This document shows, one piece after another, positions 48,011 to 57,151 of a stretch of 64,000 bases of DNA; within the stretch, counting starts at the first letter, position 1; every line of letters begins with the position of its first letter. The translations under genes were made by a program, and so were the position numbers. Under the pieces are notes generated by a model, which was not told where the DNA came from, searched no databases, and worked only from the letters and a program-made list of their open reading frames with translations. The stretch lies in NCBI GenBank assembly GCA_021773975.1, contig JAJFJN010000011.1, positions 1 to 64,000 on the forward strand, in the 5' to 3' direction. Origin of the DNA: Gammaproteobacteria bacterium (GTDB taxonomy: Bacteria; Pseudomonadota; Gammaproteobacteria; Chromatiales; Chromatiaceae).

Positions 48011-48964
48011 ATGAAAATTAATAAAGTGTGCATCCTTGGTGGCAGTGGGTTTGTTGGCCACCATATTACAAGCAAACTGGTCTCCAAAGGCATCCAATGT
48101 CTTGTTCTAACACGCAATCCAGAACAGCATAAAGATCTGAGGGTGCTACCTGGTGTCCAACTGCTTACTGCCAATATTTTTGATGCCGAAGCAATAAAGC
48201 CACATCTGGCTAGTTGTGATGCCTTCATCAATCTTGTTGGCATTCTCAACGAGGGGCGCAATAAACAGGGATTTAAGCAGGCACATGTGAATCTAGTCGA
48301 AGCCGCTATTAAAGCCTGCCACACAGCAGGCATATCCCGGCTATTGCATATGAGCGCGCTAAATGCCAACCCGGGTCAGGGGCCAAGCCGCTACCTTTTC
48401 ACCAAGGGCGAGGGTGAAAACCTTGCGCACAAACTCGGCCATCCTAATATCAACATCACCAGTTTTCGCCCCTCTGTTATCTTTGGCTCAGGCGATAGTT
48501 TTTTTAACCGCTTTGCCGATCTATTGAGTCTAGCCCCCATACCCTTCCCCCTCGCCTGTCCAGATGCCCGATTTGCACCCGTTTACGTTGGTGATGTTGC
48601 CGATGCCTTCATCCACACACTGACTGATAGCAAAAGTTTTGGTCAGCGCTACAACCTCTGCGGCCCACGCATTTTTACCCTGGAGGAGCTGGTTCACTAT
48701 ACGGCTCAGCAGTTAGGATTGAAGCGTAAAATAATTCGCTTGAGTGACCGCGCATCGAGGCTACAGGCAGAAATTCTTGGCCGAATGCCCGGCCAACCCT
48801 TCTCTATTGATAACTACCTTTCAATGCAGGTTGATAGTATATGCCAGCACAACAACCTGCTTGAGCTAGGCATTGCGCCTAAAGATATTGATGATGTCGT
48901 ACCACTCTACCTGGGGTTCACTTCGAAACAACGCCGACTATCCCGCCAGCGACAGGCTGGATAA
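48011..48964 (+). CDS. NDUFA9-like NAD(P)-binding oxidoreductase
   Basis: A 317-residue atypical short-chain dehydrogenase/reductase with the nucleotide motif GGSGFVGHH (about 9-17) and the LLHMSALNANPGQGPSRYLFTKGEGE segment that replaces the normal YxxxK. It resembles the complex I NDUFA9 subunit family, which binds NADPH and stabilises complex I or quinone biosynthesis. The 3' end overlaps the convergent peptidase gene by 47 bp. Confidence 0.88.
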   Translation: MKINKVCILGGSGFVGHHITSKLVSKGIQCLVLTRNPEQHKDLRVLPGVQLLTANIFDAEAIKPHLASCDAFINLVGILNEGRNKQGFKQAHVNLVEAAIKACHTAGISRLLHMSALNANPGQGPSRYLFTKGEGENLAHKLGHPNINITSFRPSVIFGSGDSFFNRFADLLSLAPIPFPLACPDARFAPVYVGDVADAFIHTLTDSKSFGQRYNLCGPRIFTLEELVHYTAQQLGLKRKIIRLSDRASRLQAEILGRMPGQPFSIDNYLSMQVDSICQHNNLLELGIAPKDIDDVVPLYLGFTSKQRRLSRQRQAG

Positions 48965-49997
48965 GTTGCTCAATCTGCTGTGAGCGTATCTCTGGCGTTA
49001 GCTTTGCCAGTGCTGCACAGGCATGATAAAAACTGGCCAGATCACTGTTGGACTGGGCATAAAGAGCCAACAGCCCTGGAAGCAAACGCCGATAGGTCGC
49101 CACTGAAGCTAGCCGAGCATTATTGAGTTTACGCTCAAACCAGTGGTCAAACCCAGCATACCCATTCCACCGCTGCTTCAGCTGCGCATATTCAGCACGC
49201 AGCCGCTCAAATTCAGCCGCCTTGGCCATTCGCATCTCTGATATAGCTATTGGCTGAGCAAAAAGAACCTCAAGCCTTTGGCGCGACTGCAATAAGAGTT
49301 GGATAAATGCCTCTTCTCGCATCTCTTGCTCGCGCCAATGGGTAAACCCTTCCCTATCATTCTGCGCCGCCATCCACTGTTCTACCCCAAGCCGCTCAAC
49401 AGCCATAGCAAAGGCTTCGTTAAACTGGCTGTCACCCTTAAAGTAGAGCTTTTGATGTGCTAATTCATGAAAAACCAACCCCGCTAAATGGGGCTCTGAC
49501 CAGTTGATCACCGTATTTGGAATCGGATCATCAAACCACCCTAACGTAGAGTATGCAGGCACAGCCTCCACTACCACATCCAATCCTTCATCACTCAGGC
49601 CTACAGCAAACGCTTCTGCCTGTTGCTGAGAAAAATAACCACGATAAGCGGCACAGCCCACGACTAAATAACACCACTGTTTAGGCTGCACAGAGAACTC
49701 AGGTGTTGCCACAACGCTCCAGACCATGGCAGAGCGCCCCAGATCAGCATAACTGCGATAGCTGGCATTGTCCGGCAGCCCCAGCTGATTGCTGGCAAAA
49801 TCTCGCATCTTTAACACTCGCTGCAAACGCTGGTGCAACTTATCTGATATTTCAGAAGTCGCAAGCAATGCCTCAATAGGCTGCCGCTTTCCAATCAGAT
49901 CAAGCTGCCCATGCACTGATTGAGCGTAGTAGCTTAGGGTTGTACACCCAATCAGCAGCTGAAATATCAACAGTAATAATACGATTTTGATTTGCAT
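48918..49997 (-). CDS. Putative zinc aminopeptidase lipoprotein
   Basis: A 359-residue lipoprotein with lipobox LIGC, of the Aminopep (PF10023) family. The zinc motif is HELAHQ in LVFHELAHQKLYFKGD, followed by FNEAFAMAVERLG, whose glutamate likely completes the site. The substrate is not established. The ATG at 49997 is chosen over a TTG at 50021. It is divergent from cca with only about 40 bp between the starts. Confidence 0.8.
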   Translation of the reverse strand: MQIKIVLLLLIFQLLIGCTTLSYYAQSVHGQLDLIGKRQPIEALLATSEISDKLHQRLQRVLKMRDFASNQLGLPDNASYRSYADLGRSAMVWSVVATPEFSVQPKQWCYLVVGCAAYRGYFSQQQAEAFAVGLSDEGLDVVVEAVPAYSTLGWFDDPIPNTVINWSEPHLAGLVFHELAHQKLYFKGDSQFNEAFAMAVERLGVEQWMAAQNDREGFTHWREQEMREEAFIQLLLQSRQRLEVLFAQPIAISEMRMAKAAEFERLRAEYAQLKQRWNGYAGFDHWFERKLNNARLASVATYRRLLPGLLALYAQSNSDLASFYHACAALAKLTPEIRSQQIEQLIQPVAGGIVGVVSK

Positions 49998-50036
49998 ACC
50001 GAACACGTTAGCATGTTGCAAATGAGTAACAAACAG

Positions 50037-51263
50037 ATGAAATTTTACCTGGTGGGCGGTGCCGTGCGGGACAAGCTATTAGGCCAACCCATCACTGAGC
50101 GGGACTGGCTGGTCAATCATGCCACCCCCGACCAGCTGATTGCACAGGGCTATCAACAGGTTGGCAAGGATTTCCCCATATTTCTGCACCCAAAAACACA
50201 TGAAGAGTACGCATTACCGCGCAGCCAGCGCCATAACATAACCAGCGACCCTGTCAGCATTGAAGAGGATCTCACTCGGCGAGACCTCACCATCAACGCC
50301 TTAGCTCAGGGGGCAGATGGGGCGATTATCGATCCCTGCGGCGGGCAAAGTGATCTAAAAAAACGTATTTTACGTCACACCCCATCCTTCATTGAAGATC
50401 CTATTCGCACACTTAGACTTGCCCGCTTTGCTGCTCGTTATCATGCACTTGGATTTAGTATTGCGGAAGAGACAAAGCAGCTGGTTCAACAAATGGTAGC
50501 CGATGGCGCTTTGGATAATCTGGTTTCCGAGCGAGTCTGGGCAGAGATAGCAAAGGCCATGACGGAAGATCACGCGCACATCTTCATTAAAACCATGCGT
50601 GAACTCAATATTCTGGCTCCTATTCTGCCAGAGGTTGATTGCCTATTTGGTGTGCCCCAACGCAAAGACTATCACCCTGAAGTGGATACCGGGCTGCATA
50701 CCCTGCTGACACTGCAACAGGCATGCCTGTTAAGTGACGACCCACAGGTGCGTTTTGCTGCACTGGTACATGATCTCGGCAAAGGCACCACACCCGCTAA
50801 CGTATTACCCAGTCACCGCGGGCATGAAGAGCGTGGTGCAAAACTGATTAAGCCACTCTGCAAGCGCTTACGTATCCCCAATGCCTGGCGTGATCTGGCA
50901 ATTCCAGTGGCTCGCTACCATCTACTGTGTCATCAAGCCTTTGAGCTACGATCAAAAACACTGCTCAAAATATTAATGGGGTTGGATGCATTACGGCGGC
51001 CACAACGCTTTGAGCAATTTCTACTGGTTTGTAAAGCAGATGTGCGTGGGCGTACAGGCCTGGAGAGCAGCGAGTACCCTCAAGCTGACTTTTTACACGC
51101 CATTTATCAAGCAGTCGCCCAGATAGATGCTGCAAAGATCAGTCAATCAGAATCAGAGCCACAGCAAATAATAGTGCGCTTACAAAGAGAACGATTACAG
51201 GCGATCAGTGCCGTAAAACAAATCTGGTCAGAGAATGTGCTAAATCCCCATAAATACAGCTGA
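50037..51263 (+). CDS. cca: Multifunctional CCA-adding tRNA nucleotidyltransferase
   Basis: A 408-residue enzyme that builds or repairs the tRNA CCA end. It begins at MKFYLVGGAVRDKLLG, as in E. coli Cca, and has the TERDWLV acidic motif, RRDLTINALAQ and the DPIRTLRLARFAARY neck. The HD phosphohydrolase domain (RFAALVHDLGKG, about 235-246) is typical of the gammaproteobacterial multifunctional form. Upstream ATGs at 50013 and 50022 are alternative starts. Confidence 0.96.
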   Translation: MKFYLVGGAVRDKLLGQPITERDWLVNHATPDQLIAQGYQQVGKDFPIFLHPKTHEEYALPRSQRHNITSDPVSIEEDLTRRDLTINALAQGADGAIIDPCGGQSDLKKRILRHTPSFIEDPIRTLRLARFAARYHALGFSIAEETKQLVQQMVADGALDNLVSERVWAEIAKAMTEDHAHIFIKTMRELNILAPILPEVDCLFGVPQRKDYHPEVDTGLHTLLTLQQACLLSDDPQVRFAALVHDLGKGTTPANVLPSHRGHEERGAKLIKPLCKRLRIPNAWRDLAIPVARYHLLCHQAFELRSKTLLKILMGLDALRRPQRFEQFLLVCKADVRGRTGLESSEYPQADFLHAIYQAVAQIDAAKISQSESEPQQIIVRLQRERLQAISAVKQIWSENVLNPHKYS

Positions 51264-51968
51264 TGCGGCTGATTGAATTACATTTTTAATGCGTCTGTTA
51301 GTGGCATCAGAGACAATCACTGCCATGCTATCCTGAAGCGCAATAATCTTACCAAACAGCCGCTCAAAGCTTAGATTGGATGCCGCGCCAGACATCTCAT
51401 TAGATAACAGATAGAGCCGGTCTTCAGCGTTTTTATCATTGCTTAGCTTCCACACCGCAATCTCAACATTACGTGCTGCGTTATGCATTTTTTGCGGATC
51501 TAACTCGTCTATTAAATAGAACTCTTGCTGCCCATTGTAGGAGTCCAGCACCATTCCTCGCAACCCCTCTACTAATGCCAAAACACGATCCCCACGATAG
51601 CTATCCTGAAATGCCAAGCGCATACTTTCAACTGAACGCTTACCTTCTAACTCAGGAAAATCAGCCTGCCGATTGGCTCCAAAAACCTTTTCCAGTACTA
51701 CCTCTATATCCACAGTACCCTGCTTACGCAATTCGGTTGGATTGCGCCAATAGAGCTTTTCCATCATGATTTTTAGTTGGGTTAATGTCAGCTGTAAATG
51801 CGTCTCTGCCACCAAATCCACATCACTCTTAGCAAGATCTTTAAATTGAAATGGCCTAGGTTCCATCACTGGGTTTTTACTGCTATTACTATTGCAACCC
51901 GCCAACAGCAGGGTGAGCATGCCAAGCAAAATACCATGCCGATAAATTCTTTTTTTATAAGCGATCAC
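51240..51968 (-). CDS. Uncharacterised lipoprotein
   Basis: A 242-residue lipoprotein (lipobox LLAGC, about residue 24) of largely helical character with no recognised domain. The GTG at 51968 is supported by a GAGGG ribosome binding site. It overlaps the end of the upstream methyltransferase by 14 bp, so the two are translationally coupled. It also overlaps the convergent cca end by 24 bp. Confidence 0.75.
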   Translation of the reverse strand: MIAYKKRIYRHGILLGMLTLLLAGCNSNSSKNPVMEPRPFQFKDLAKSDVDLVAETHLQLTLTQLKIMMEKLYWRNPTELRKQGTVDIEVVLEKVFGANRQADFPELEGKRSVESMRLAFQDSYRGDRVLALVEGLRGMVLDSYNGQQEFYLIDELDPQKMHNAARNVEIAVWKLSNDKNAEDRLYLLSNEMSGAASNLSFERLFGKIIALQDSMAVIVSDATNRRIKNVIQSAASAVFMGI

Positions 51969-53169
51969 TAAGATCCCTCACACTAAACCCCATCAACGAT
52001 GATTCAATTCCTTTACTTAAGGCGATAGCCTTAAAACGCTCACCCATTTCAGTTGGCATAGTGAGGCGCTTTACAGCCTGCATCAGGGTCATGTGGTTTT
52101 TAATATCATTAGGATCAGAATTCATCAACAACGAATCTAACCCACACCCTAATAAAAAATGGGCCTGGGTGGTGTAGCCTTTTAGGTTAAAGCCCGCATC
52201 CAACCCTGCCTTGGCAACAGCAGTGAAATCCACATGCGCGGTAATGTCCTGCAAACCTGGCAAGATTAAAACATCATCATGTGCTCGATGCCGGTAATAG
52301 CACATTAAAGTGCCCATGCTACGCTGTGGGTGATAATACTCAGAAGCGGGGTAACCATAATCGATCAGCACTATGGCTCCACGTTCAACTCGCTGAGCAA
52401 GCGACAGCATCCAAGAGGTAGCACGCAGGTTTAGCTCAGATTCATATCCAACAGCCAACTCTCCCACCTGCTTCTGCAAGGCGACAATCGCATCCATCAA
52501 GCCAGGGCTGGCAGGCTCATCCCAATAGCTCGCAAAAGCATCATCTGTCCATCGTACAAAACCTTCCTGCACACCCGTCTCAGCAATATGAAAACGGCTA
52601 ACTGGCATGGCATCTAGCAGCTCATTAGCAACTACCACTCCATTAAATCCCGATTCAGGCAGTGTGCTCAACCACTGCACGCGATCAGTCAGATGCGCAG
52701 CTCTTGCCATCAATGTCTCTCGTTGGCGTTGCTGTAGATCAGGGCTGACTTCCAAAATAAAGTAATGCTCAGGAAGCATTTCCAATGCCTCCAACTCCAG
52801 CAGCAAATCTGTTGCCAATGCCCCCGTGCCTGCTCCAGCCTCAAGCAGGTCACCTCCTCCTAACTCTGTCAGCACTTGTTTACACTGACGAGCCAAACAA
52901 CGGGCAAACAGAGGAGAAATCTCCGGTGCTGTTATAAAATCCCCTGCCTCACCAAACTTTCTTGCACCTGCGGTATAGTAGCCCAGGCCAGGGGCATAAA
53001 GAGCCAACGCCATAAATCGATCAAAGGGCAGTCTGCCACCACCCTGTGCCAGCTCATCTTTAATCAACTCAATCAGGCGAATACTATGCTCTCGAGCTTC
53101 TGGCTCTGGCTCAGGCAATTCAGTTGGAAGAGGTTCGACACGATGGCTTCGGGATTGACTGCTAGACAT
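51955..53169 (-). CDS. SAM-dependent methyltransferase, MidA/NDUFAF7 family
   Basis: A 404-residue class I methyltransferase of the Methyltransf_28 family. The conserved YALYAPGLGYYTAGARKFGEAGDFITAPEIS-type start (about 49-80, partly visible) is followed by the SAM site LLEAGAGTGALATDLL and VVANELLDAMPVSRF. The human homologue NDUFAF7 dimethylates an arginine of a complex I subunit. Bacterial substrates are not established. It forms a pair with the downstream lipoprotein gene. Confidence 0.9.
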   Translation of the reverse strand: MSSSQSRSHRVEPLPTELPEPEPEAREHSIRLIELIKDELAQGGGRLPFDRFMALALYAPGLGYYTAGARKFGEAGDFITAPEISPLFARCLARQCKQVLTELGGGDLLEAGAGTGALATDLLLELEALEMLPEHYFILEVSPDLQQRQRETLMARAAHLTDRVQWLSTLPESGFNGVVVANELLDAMPVSRFHIAETGVQEGFVRWTDDAFASYWDEPASPGLMDAIVALQKQVGELAVGYESELNLRATSWMLSLAQRVERGAIVLIDYGYPASEYYHPQRSMGTLMCYYRHRAHDDVLILPGLQDITAHVDFTAVAKAGLDAGFNLKGYTTQAHFLLGCGLDSLLMNSDPNDIKNHMTLMQAVKRLTMPTEMGERFKAIALSKGIESSLMGFSVRDLSDRL

Positions 53170-53237
53170 AAAAATCTCGTTAGGTTGACTCTTTCTAATA
53201 GATCACATCAACTAGTGTACCAAGACCGGAGACTATA

Positions 53238-53990
53238 GTGATCAAAACAGAACAACCACTTGCAGGAAAAGTCGCTTTTATTACGGGCGCAGCCCAGCGT
53301 ATTGGTGCTGAAATTGCTCGCACTCTGCATAAGAACGGCATGAACCTGGCACTGCATTATCGAAATTCAGCTGAGGCGGCTCAGCTGTTAAAGCAACAAT
53401 TGGAAGCAGAGCGCCCAAACTCAGTCTTATTATTACAGGCAGACTTGAATGATACCAACGCATTGCCAAAGCTAATTAATGAGATCAATGCCCACTACAA
53501 GCGGTTAGACCTATTAGTAAACAATGCCTCAAGTTTTTACCCTACCCCTATAAAAACAGCCCAGATTGAGCAGTGGGGAGATCTCATCAGCACTAATATG
53601 AAAGCCCCTTTCTTTTTATCAAAAGCGGCGGCACCGCTTCTCAAAAAAACCAAAGGGTGCATCATTAATCTGGTAGATATCTACGCCAAACGACCACTTA
53701 AAGAGCATTCCATCTACTCCATAGCCAAAGCCGGTAACGCAATGATGGTCAAAAGCCTAGCCCAAGAACTAGGGCCAGATGTGCGGGTAAATGGTATTGC
53801 ACCTGGCGCTATATTATGGCCGTCGCAAGATATACCAGAAAAAAGCAAAAATGAGATTTTAAATGAGACTGCTCTGAAACGGGCGGGCACTCCAACTGAC
53901 ATAGCAAAAGCAGTGCTATTTCTATTTAAAGATGCCGATTACATTACTGGACAGATAATCACGGTGGATGGGGGGCGTGCCCAGCAGTAA
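53238..53990 (+). CDS. Pteridine reductase, short-chain dehydrogenase
   Basis: A 250-residue SDR enzyme: cofactor motif TGAAQRIGAEIA (about 16-27), NNASSFYPT, and catalytic YSIAK (Tyr-x-x-x-Lys) near 160. The LHYRNSAEAA segment, with Arg after the second beta strand, suits NADPH. It matches pteridine reductase/FolM proteins that reduce dihydropterins. The start is GTG at 53238. It is divergent from the methyltransferase. Confidence 0.87.
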   Translation: MIKTEQPLAGKVAFITGAAQRIGAEIARTLHKNGMNLALHYRNSAEAAQLLKQQLEAERPNSVLLLQADLNDTNALPKLINEINAHYKRLDLLVNNASSFYPTPIKTAQIEQWGDLISTNMKAPFFLSKAAAPLLKKTKGCIINLVDIYAKRPLKEHSIYSIAKAGNAMMVKSLAQELGPDVRVNGIAPGAILWPSQDIPEKSKNEILNETALKRAGTPTDIAKAVLFLFKDADYITGQIITVDGGRAQQ

Positions 53991-54080
53991 TAGCTATTTG
54001 AACTGTTAAATTTTTATTCTATAAACAAGGTTTTTTAAATGGTTATTTACTCAGCACAGACCATAACGTGCTAGCAGCCA

Positions 54081-55313
54081 TTAATTCTCTGGGTCTTCAA
54101 CTTCAGGAGCCTTAGAAATAGGGAACCAAATACGGTATTCATTATATTCAATCTCATCCAACTCTTTTTTTACCTTCAGATACATTTCAGCCTCTGATTT
54201 ACTCACTCCCGCATTCTGGGCAAACTCCACCAAACCAATCTTAGCAAGCAGCATATCTGGCCGCTTACGATCAGGAGCTGCCGAGGTACGAATATCCTCT
54301 AATGCATGATCCATACGTTGGGTTCCAGAGCCATGCAGAACAGCAATAAGTTCATCAGTACGCCTTATTCTTGCTGCAAAAAGCTCCAACATATCTTCCA
54401 TATGGGCAGGGTCTTCTTTCAGCCCACACATAAAATCATCACGATCCAATGCGACAAGCTCAACGTTAGTCAACGCTGTTACATGAGCAGAACGGGGTTT
54501 AGCATCTATCAGCGAGAGTTCACCAAACAGGTCACCCCGACCCAACATGGCCAATGTCGATTCACCCTTGTGACCACTGGTCGTTCGAGAGACCCGGATG
54601 GTACCTGTGTCAATAATATAGGCTTCGTGTCCTGGATCACCTTCCTTAAAAAGCGTATCCCCTTTACCCAAAATGACACGCTGAAAACGTTTAGCAAAGG
54701 CAGATAAGAACCGTTCATTCTCCATCAACCCACCAAACGTCCAGTTATAAAATTCCTCGAATGTGCCAGCAACTGGCTGAATAAAATCACCAAACTCCTC
54801 AACCCAGAATTTGTCATCCAATAACTCAAACCCAAGCCGAGTGTACATAGCAGCAGATCTTGCACTAGGCGTTGCAATAATATGGGTTCCACCCCATGTT
54901 TTTCCAACGCCTGCTCCCATTTTTAACAGCGCATGAATCACATCCCGCCGGTTACGCCAATCACTACGAATTGCCAGCATACCAGCACTACCAAATCGCG
55001 GAGGGGTGTTATGAGTGCGCATCCACTGCTCTACAATACGTTCTCGATACTCAGTAAAATCATGGGACTCATCAGGCGGCAGGCCAACACCCGCATCAAG
55101 GTTGATGCGCATCGTGCCAATAGGTTCATCACCGCTATACGCAATAATATTACCCACTGGTGGTAAAGCATCAAAACGGTCAAATATTGTTTCGGAGGAG
55201 TCTGAAATAATACCCTTAAGAACCCCCTCACCCTTAACATAGACCTGATGCCGAAGATGGAAGACATCATCCAGCTCCTTGGCTGTTTTAGCGATTTTGA
55301 CCCTAACTGACAT
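54081..55313 (-). CDS. FeeM-like GNAT acyltransferase fused to cyclic-nucleotide-binding domain
   Basis: A 410-residue protein. Residues about 1-165 are a GNAT fold of the autoinducer-synthase/N-acyl-amino-acid-synthase (FeeM) type: FHLRHQVYVKGEG, YSGDEPIGTMRINLD, FGSAGMLAIRSDWR and GGTHIIATPSARSAAMYTRLGF. Residues about 200-320 are a CRP-type cNMP-binding domain with a phosphate-binding cassette GELSLIDAKPRSA (about 262-274). The C-terminal 80 residues are helical and not a CRP HTH. The ATG at 55313 has an ideal GGAGGT site. Likely role: acyl transfer to an amine, gated by cAMP or c-di-nucleotide; ligand and product are unknown. Confidence 0.78.
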   Translation of the reverse strand: MSVRVKIAKTAKELDDVFHLRHQVYVKGEGVLKGIISDSSETIFDRFDALPPVGNIIAYSGDEPIGTMRINLDAGVGLPPDESHDFTEYRERIVEQWMRTHNTPPRFGSAGMLAIRSDWRNRRDVIHALLKMGAGVGKTWGGTHIIATPSARSAAMYTRLGFELLDDKFWVEEFGDFIQPVAGTFEEFYNWTFGGLMENERFLSAFAKRFQRVILGKGDTLFKEGDPGHEAYIIDTGTIRVSRTTSGHKGESTLAMLGRGDLFGELSLIDAKPRSAHVTALTNVELVALDRDDFMCGLKEDPAHMEDMLELFAARIRRTDELIAVLHGSGTQRMDHALEDIRTSAAPDRKRPDMLLAKIGLVEFAQNAGVSKSEAEMYLKVKKELDEIEYNEYRIWFPISKAPEVEDPEN

Positions 55314-55782
55314 TACTGGCACCTCCACAGCCAAACGGCTGGCACATAGAAAGTATTAATTGTCATAAAGGTATTCTACGCCAAAAAACGTAATCGAGAA
55401 TACTAATGCACATTACATTTCTACTATTTCTACTAAAACATTAGGAATGACAATGCCTTTTCTGGGAGCCTCCTCATGGTAAATACCCGGCCTTCTGTTA
55501 GTAGAATTAAATTTAGGTGCAACCTTGACAAGCTAGCCGATAGGCCGGGATTGAATAATAGTGGATTTTTAACGCCCCCACTCCATCCACGAGTTTCATA
55601 GGTATCTCAAACATAGTGCATTCCAAACCCTGGAACAGCCAAACAATAGAATAAAAATGAGGCCACCAGCAAACCTACACAATTACTATCTACCTTCTCA
55701 TTGATGGCAATGCTCGCAGTCCCAGCAAGAACTGCAACCAAAACTCAACCCTACGCACTAACTGGGAGACAGACGTAAAGCT

Positions 55783-55799
55783 GTCAGAATTATTTACAC
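55783..55799 (+). promoter_or_regulatory. Candidate enhancer site 1
   Basis: GTCAGAATTATTTACAC matches site 2 (55951-55967) at 15 of 17 bases. Its TATTTACA half is followed by an inverted copy at 55812-55819. It is centred about 275 bp before the predicted sigma-54 start point. Confidence 0.5.
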
Positions 55800-55950
55800 C
55801 ACACTATTTCCTGTAAATAGCACGCCAAATGATAACATTTACTATTTTACAATCAGTGAGTTAGCAATAGAACAACAGCACGGACACTTGAATGATTACT
55901 AAATACCACCCTGACCTACAGCTGAATCAACAGTATTTCAATTCAATTTT

Positions 55951-55967
55951 GTCAGTATTTTTTACAC
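55951..55967 (+). promoter_or_regulatory. Candidate enhancer site 2
   Basis: GTCAGTATTTTTTACAC is centred about 108 bp upstream of the predicted start point, a usual distance for a sigma-54 activator site. In PEP-CTERM systems the response regulator PrsR is a sigma-54 activator and a plausible binder. Confidence 0.5.
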
Positions 55968-56040
55968 TTAAGCCAAACAAACACATACCCGGCAAGCATC
56001 CTGATCAATAGCCCACTGTTTTTATTACATATTATCTATC

Positions 56041-56056
56041 TGGCATGCTAACTGCA
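56041..56056 (+). promoter_or_regulatory. Sigma-54 promoter of the PEP-CTERM gene
   Basis: TGGCATG-CTAA-CTGCA fits the -24/-12 consensus TGGCAYG-N4-TTGCA with only the first T of the -12 element changed. The invariant GG and GC are correctly spaced. The transcript would begin near 56067, leaving a leader of about 53 bp. Confidence 0.7.
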
Positions 56057-56119
56057 TTCATAACTCACAACTAGGAATCAATCTTAGCAAAATGACAATC
56101 CAGCTACAGGAAAGCAAAT

Positions 56120-57073
56120 ATGAATACAAAACAAATCATCAAAAAAACAGCTCTGGCAGGTGCCATTCTCGTTGGCACGTCCAGTGCTGCACAGGCAGGG
56201 GCTTTAGCTAGCTCTGTGGTTGAACTTAATAACCTCACCTTCTCAAAAACCGGCGGAGCAATCCTCCATACAAACGACCTGGCCGGGTTAACTTATAGCA
56301 GCCATTCAGATACCTCTGTATCCCTTACGGGTTATGCATCCGCAGTTTCCACTGCCAGCTCAACAAACCCCACAGTGGCAATGGATCTCTACGATTGCCT
56401 CGGTGACTGTACCCTGTACACCGATAATCAATTTACAGCGAATACACTATCAAGCGCTGATGGCGTGCCTTTTACCAACTATTCAATTGCAGACCAGTAT
56501 GAACTTGGCTCTCCAATTGATGGGATGGGGCTTACTGGCGCAAATCTTGGAAACGCATCGCAAGCTGGCGTAAATCCAGATGCTATCGGCAGCTCTACCA
56601 GCAATAACGTACTTGGCGCCACATGGGCGTTCAGTGGCTATTCAGGCACAATTGATATCGATTTTGACCTAGACTATTACCTCGAAACCTTTGTAACGGC
56701 CGACGCATTACCCCCTACAAATGCACATGCCTCATATGAGGTTACTTGGGATTTGTATTCACAAGGGCAGCTTCTCTGGACTTCATCAATAGATCAAACT
56801 CTATTTTCAGATTCACCTTGGGCTAATGGTACTGCTTACACCGGGTGTATCATAGGGACAGGTATTCCTTGCACCACCATGGGAATTGATGCCCCTCAGA
56901 ATGCCAGTATCAAATTGACAACCATTTCGATGAATGCTGGTCAGGCATACTCATTGAGTGCTACTGTAGAAACAACTGCCGATGTAGAAGCCGTTCCAGA
57001 GCCAACAACACTGGCGCTGCTCGGGATTTCACTGCTAGGCTTTGGTGCTGCACGGAAACGTCGCGCAGCCTAA
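56120..57073 (+). CDS. PEP-CTERM sorting-domain protein
   Basis: A 317-residue secreted protein. A signal peptide (about 1-26, ending AAQAG) is followed by a Ser/Thr/Asn-rich body. The C-terminal PEP-CTERM signal has PEP at 293-295, a hydrophobic helix (TLALLGISLLGFGAA) and a basic RKRRAA tail. Such proteins are processed by exosortase and are linked to exopolysaccharide and floc formation. A GGAAA site precedes the ATG. No exosortase gene is in the window. A strong terminator follows. Confidence 0.93.
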   Translation: MNTKQIIKKTALAGAILVGTSSAAQAGALASSVVELNNLTFSKTGGAILHTNDLAGLTYSSHSDTSVSLTGYASAVSTASSTNPTVAMDLYDCLGDCTLYTDNQFTANTLSSADGVPFTNYSIADQYELGSPIDGMGLTGANLGNASQAGVNPDAIGSSTSNNVLGATWAFSGYSGTIDIDFDLDYYLETFVTADALPPTNAHASYEVTWDLYSQGQLLWTSSIDQTLFSDSPWANGTAYTGCIIGTGIPCTTMGIDAPQNASIKLTTISMNAGQAYSLSATVETTADVEAVPEPTTLALLGISLLGFGAARKRRAA

Positions 57074-57094
57074 TCCTGCAGAGAAATATGAGAG

Positions 57095-57122
57095 AAAGGG
57101 ACGGAAACGTCCCTTTTTTTTT
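57095..57122 (+). terminator. Rho-independent terminator of the PEP-CTERM gene
   Basis: AAAGGGACG-GAAA-CGTCCCTTT gives a perfect 9-bp stem with a GNRA loop, then a run of T (57114-57122). It ends the PEP-CTERM transcript and insulates the methyltransferase gene. Confidence 0.9.
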
Positions 57123-57151
57123 GCCTTTAAACAAGTCATACTTACTGCACT

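Larger units (their letters stand above)
55314..56119. other. Long regulatory intergenic region upstream of the PEP-CTERM gene
   Basis: About 800 bp with no credible gene on either strand. The right half contains two 17-bp repeats (55783 and 55951), an inverted repeat TATTTACA-N13-TGTAAATA (55791-55819) and a sigma-54 promoter (56041). Nothing was recognised between 55350 and 55780. Confidence 0.6.
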
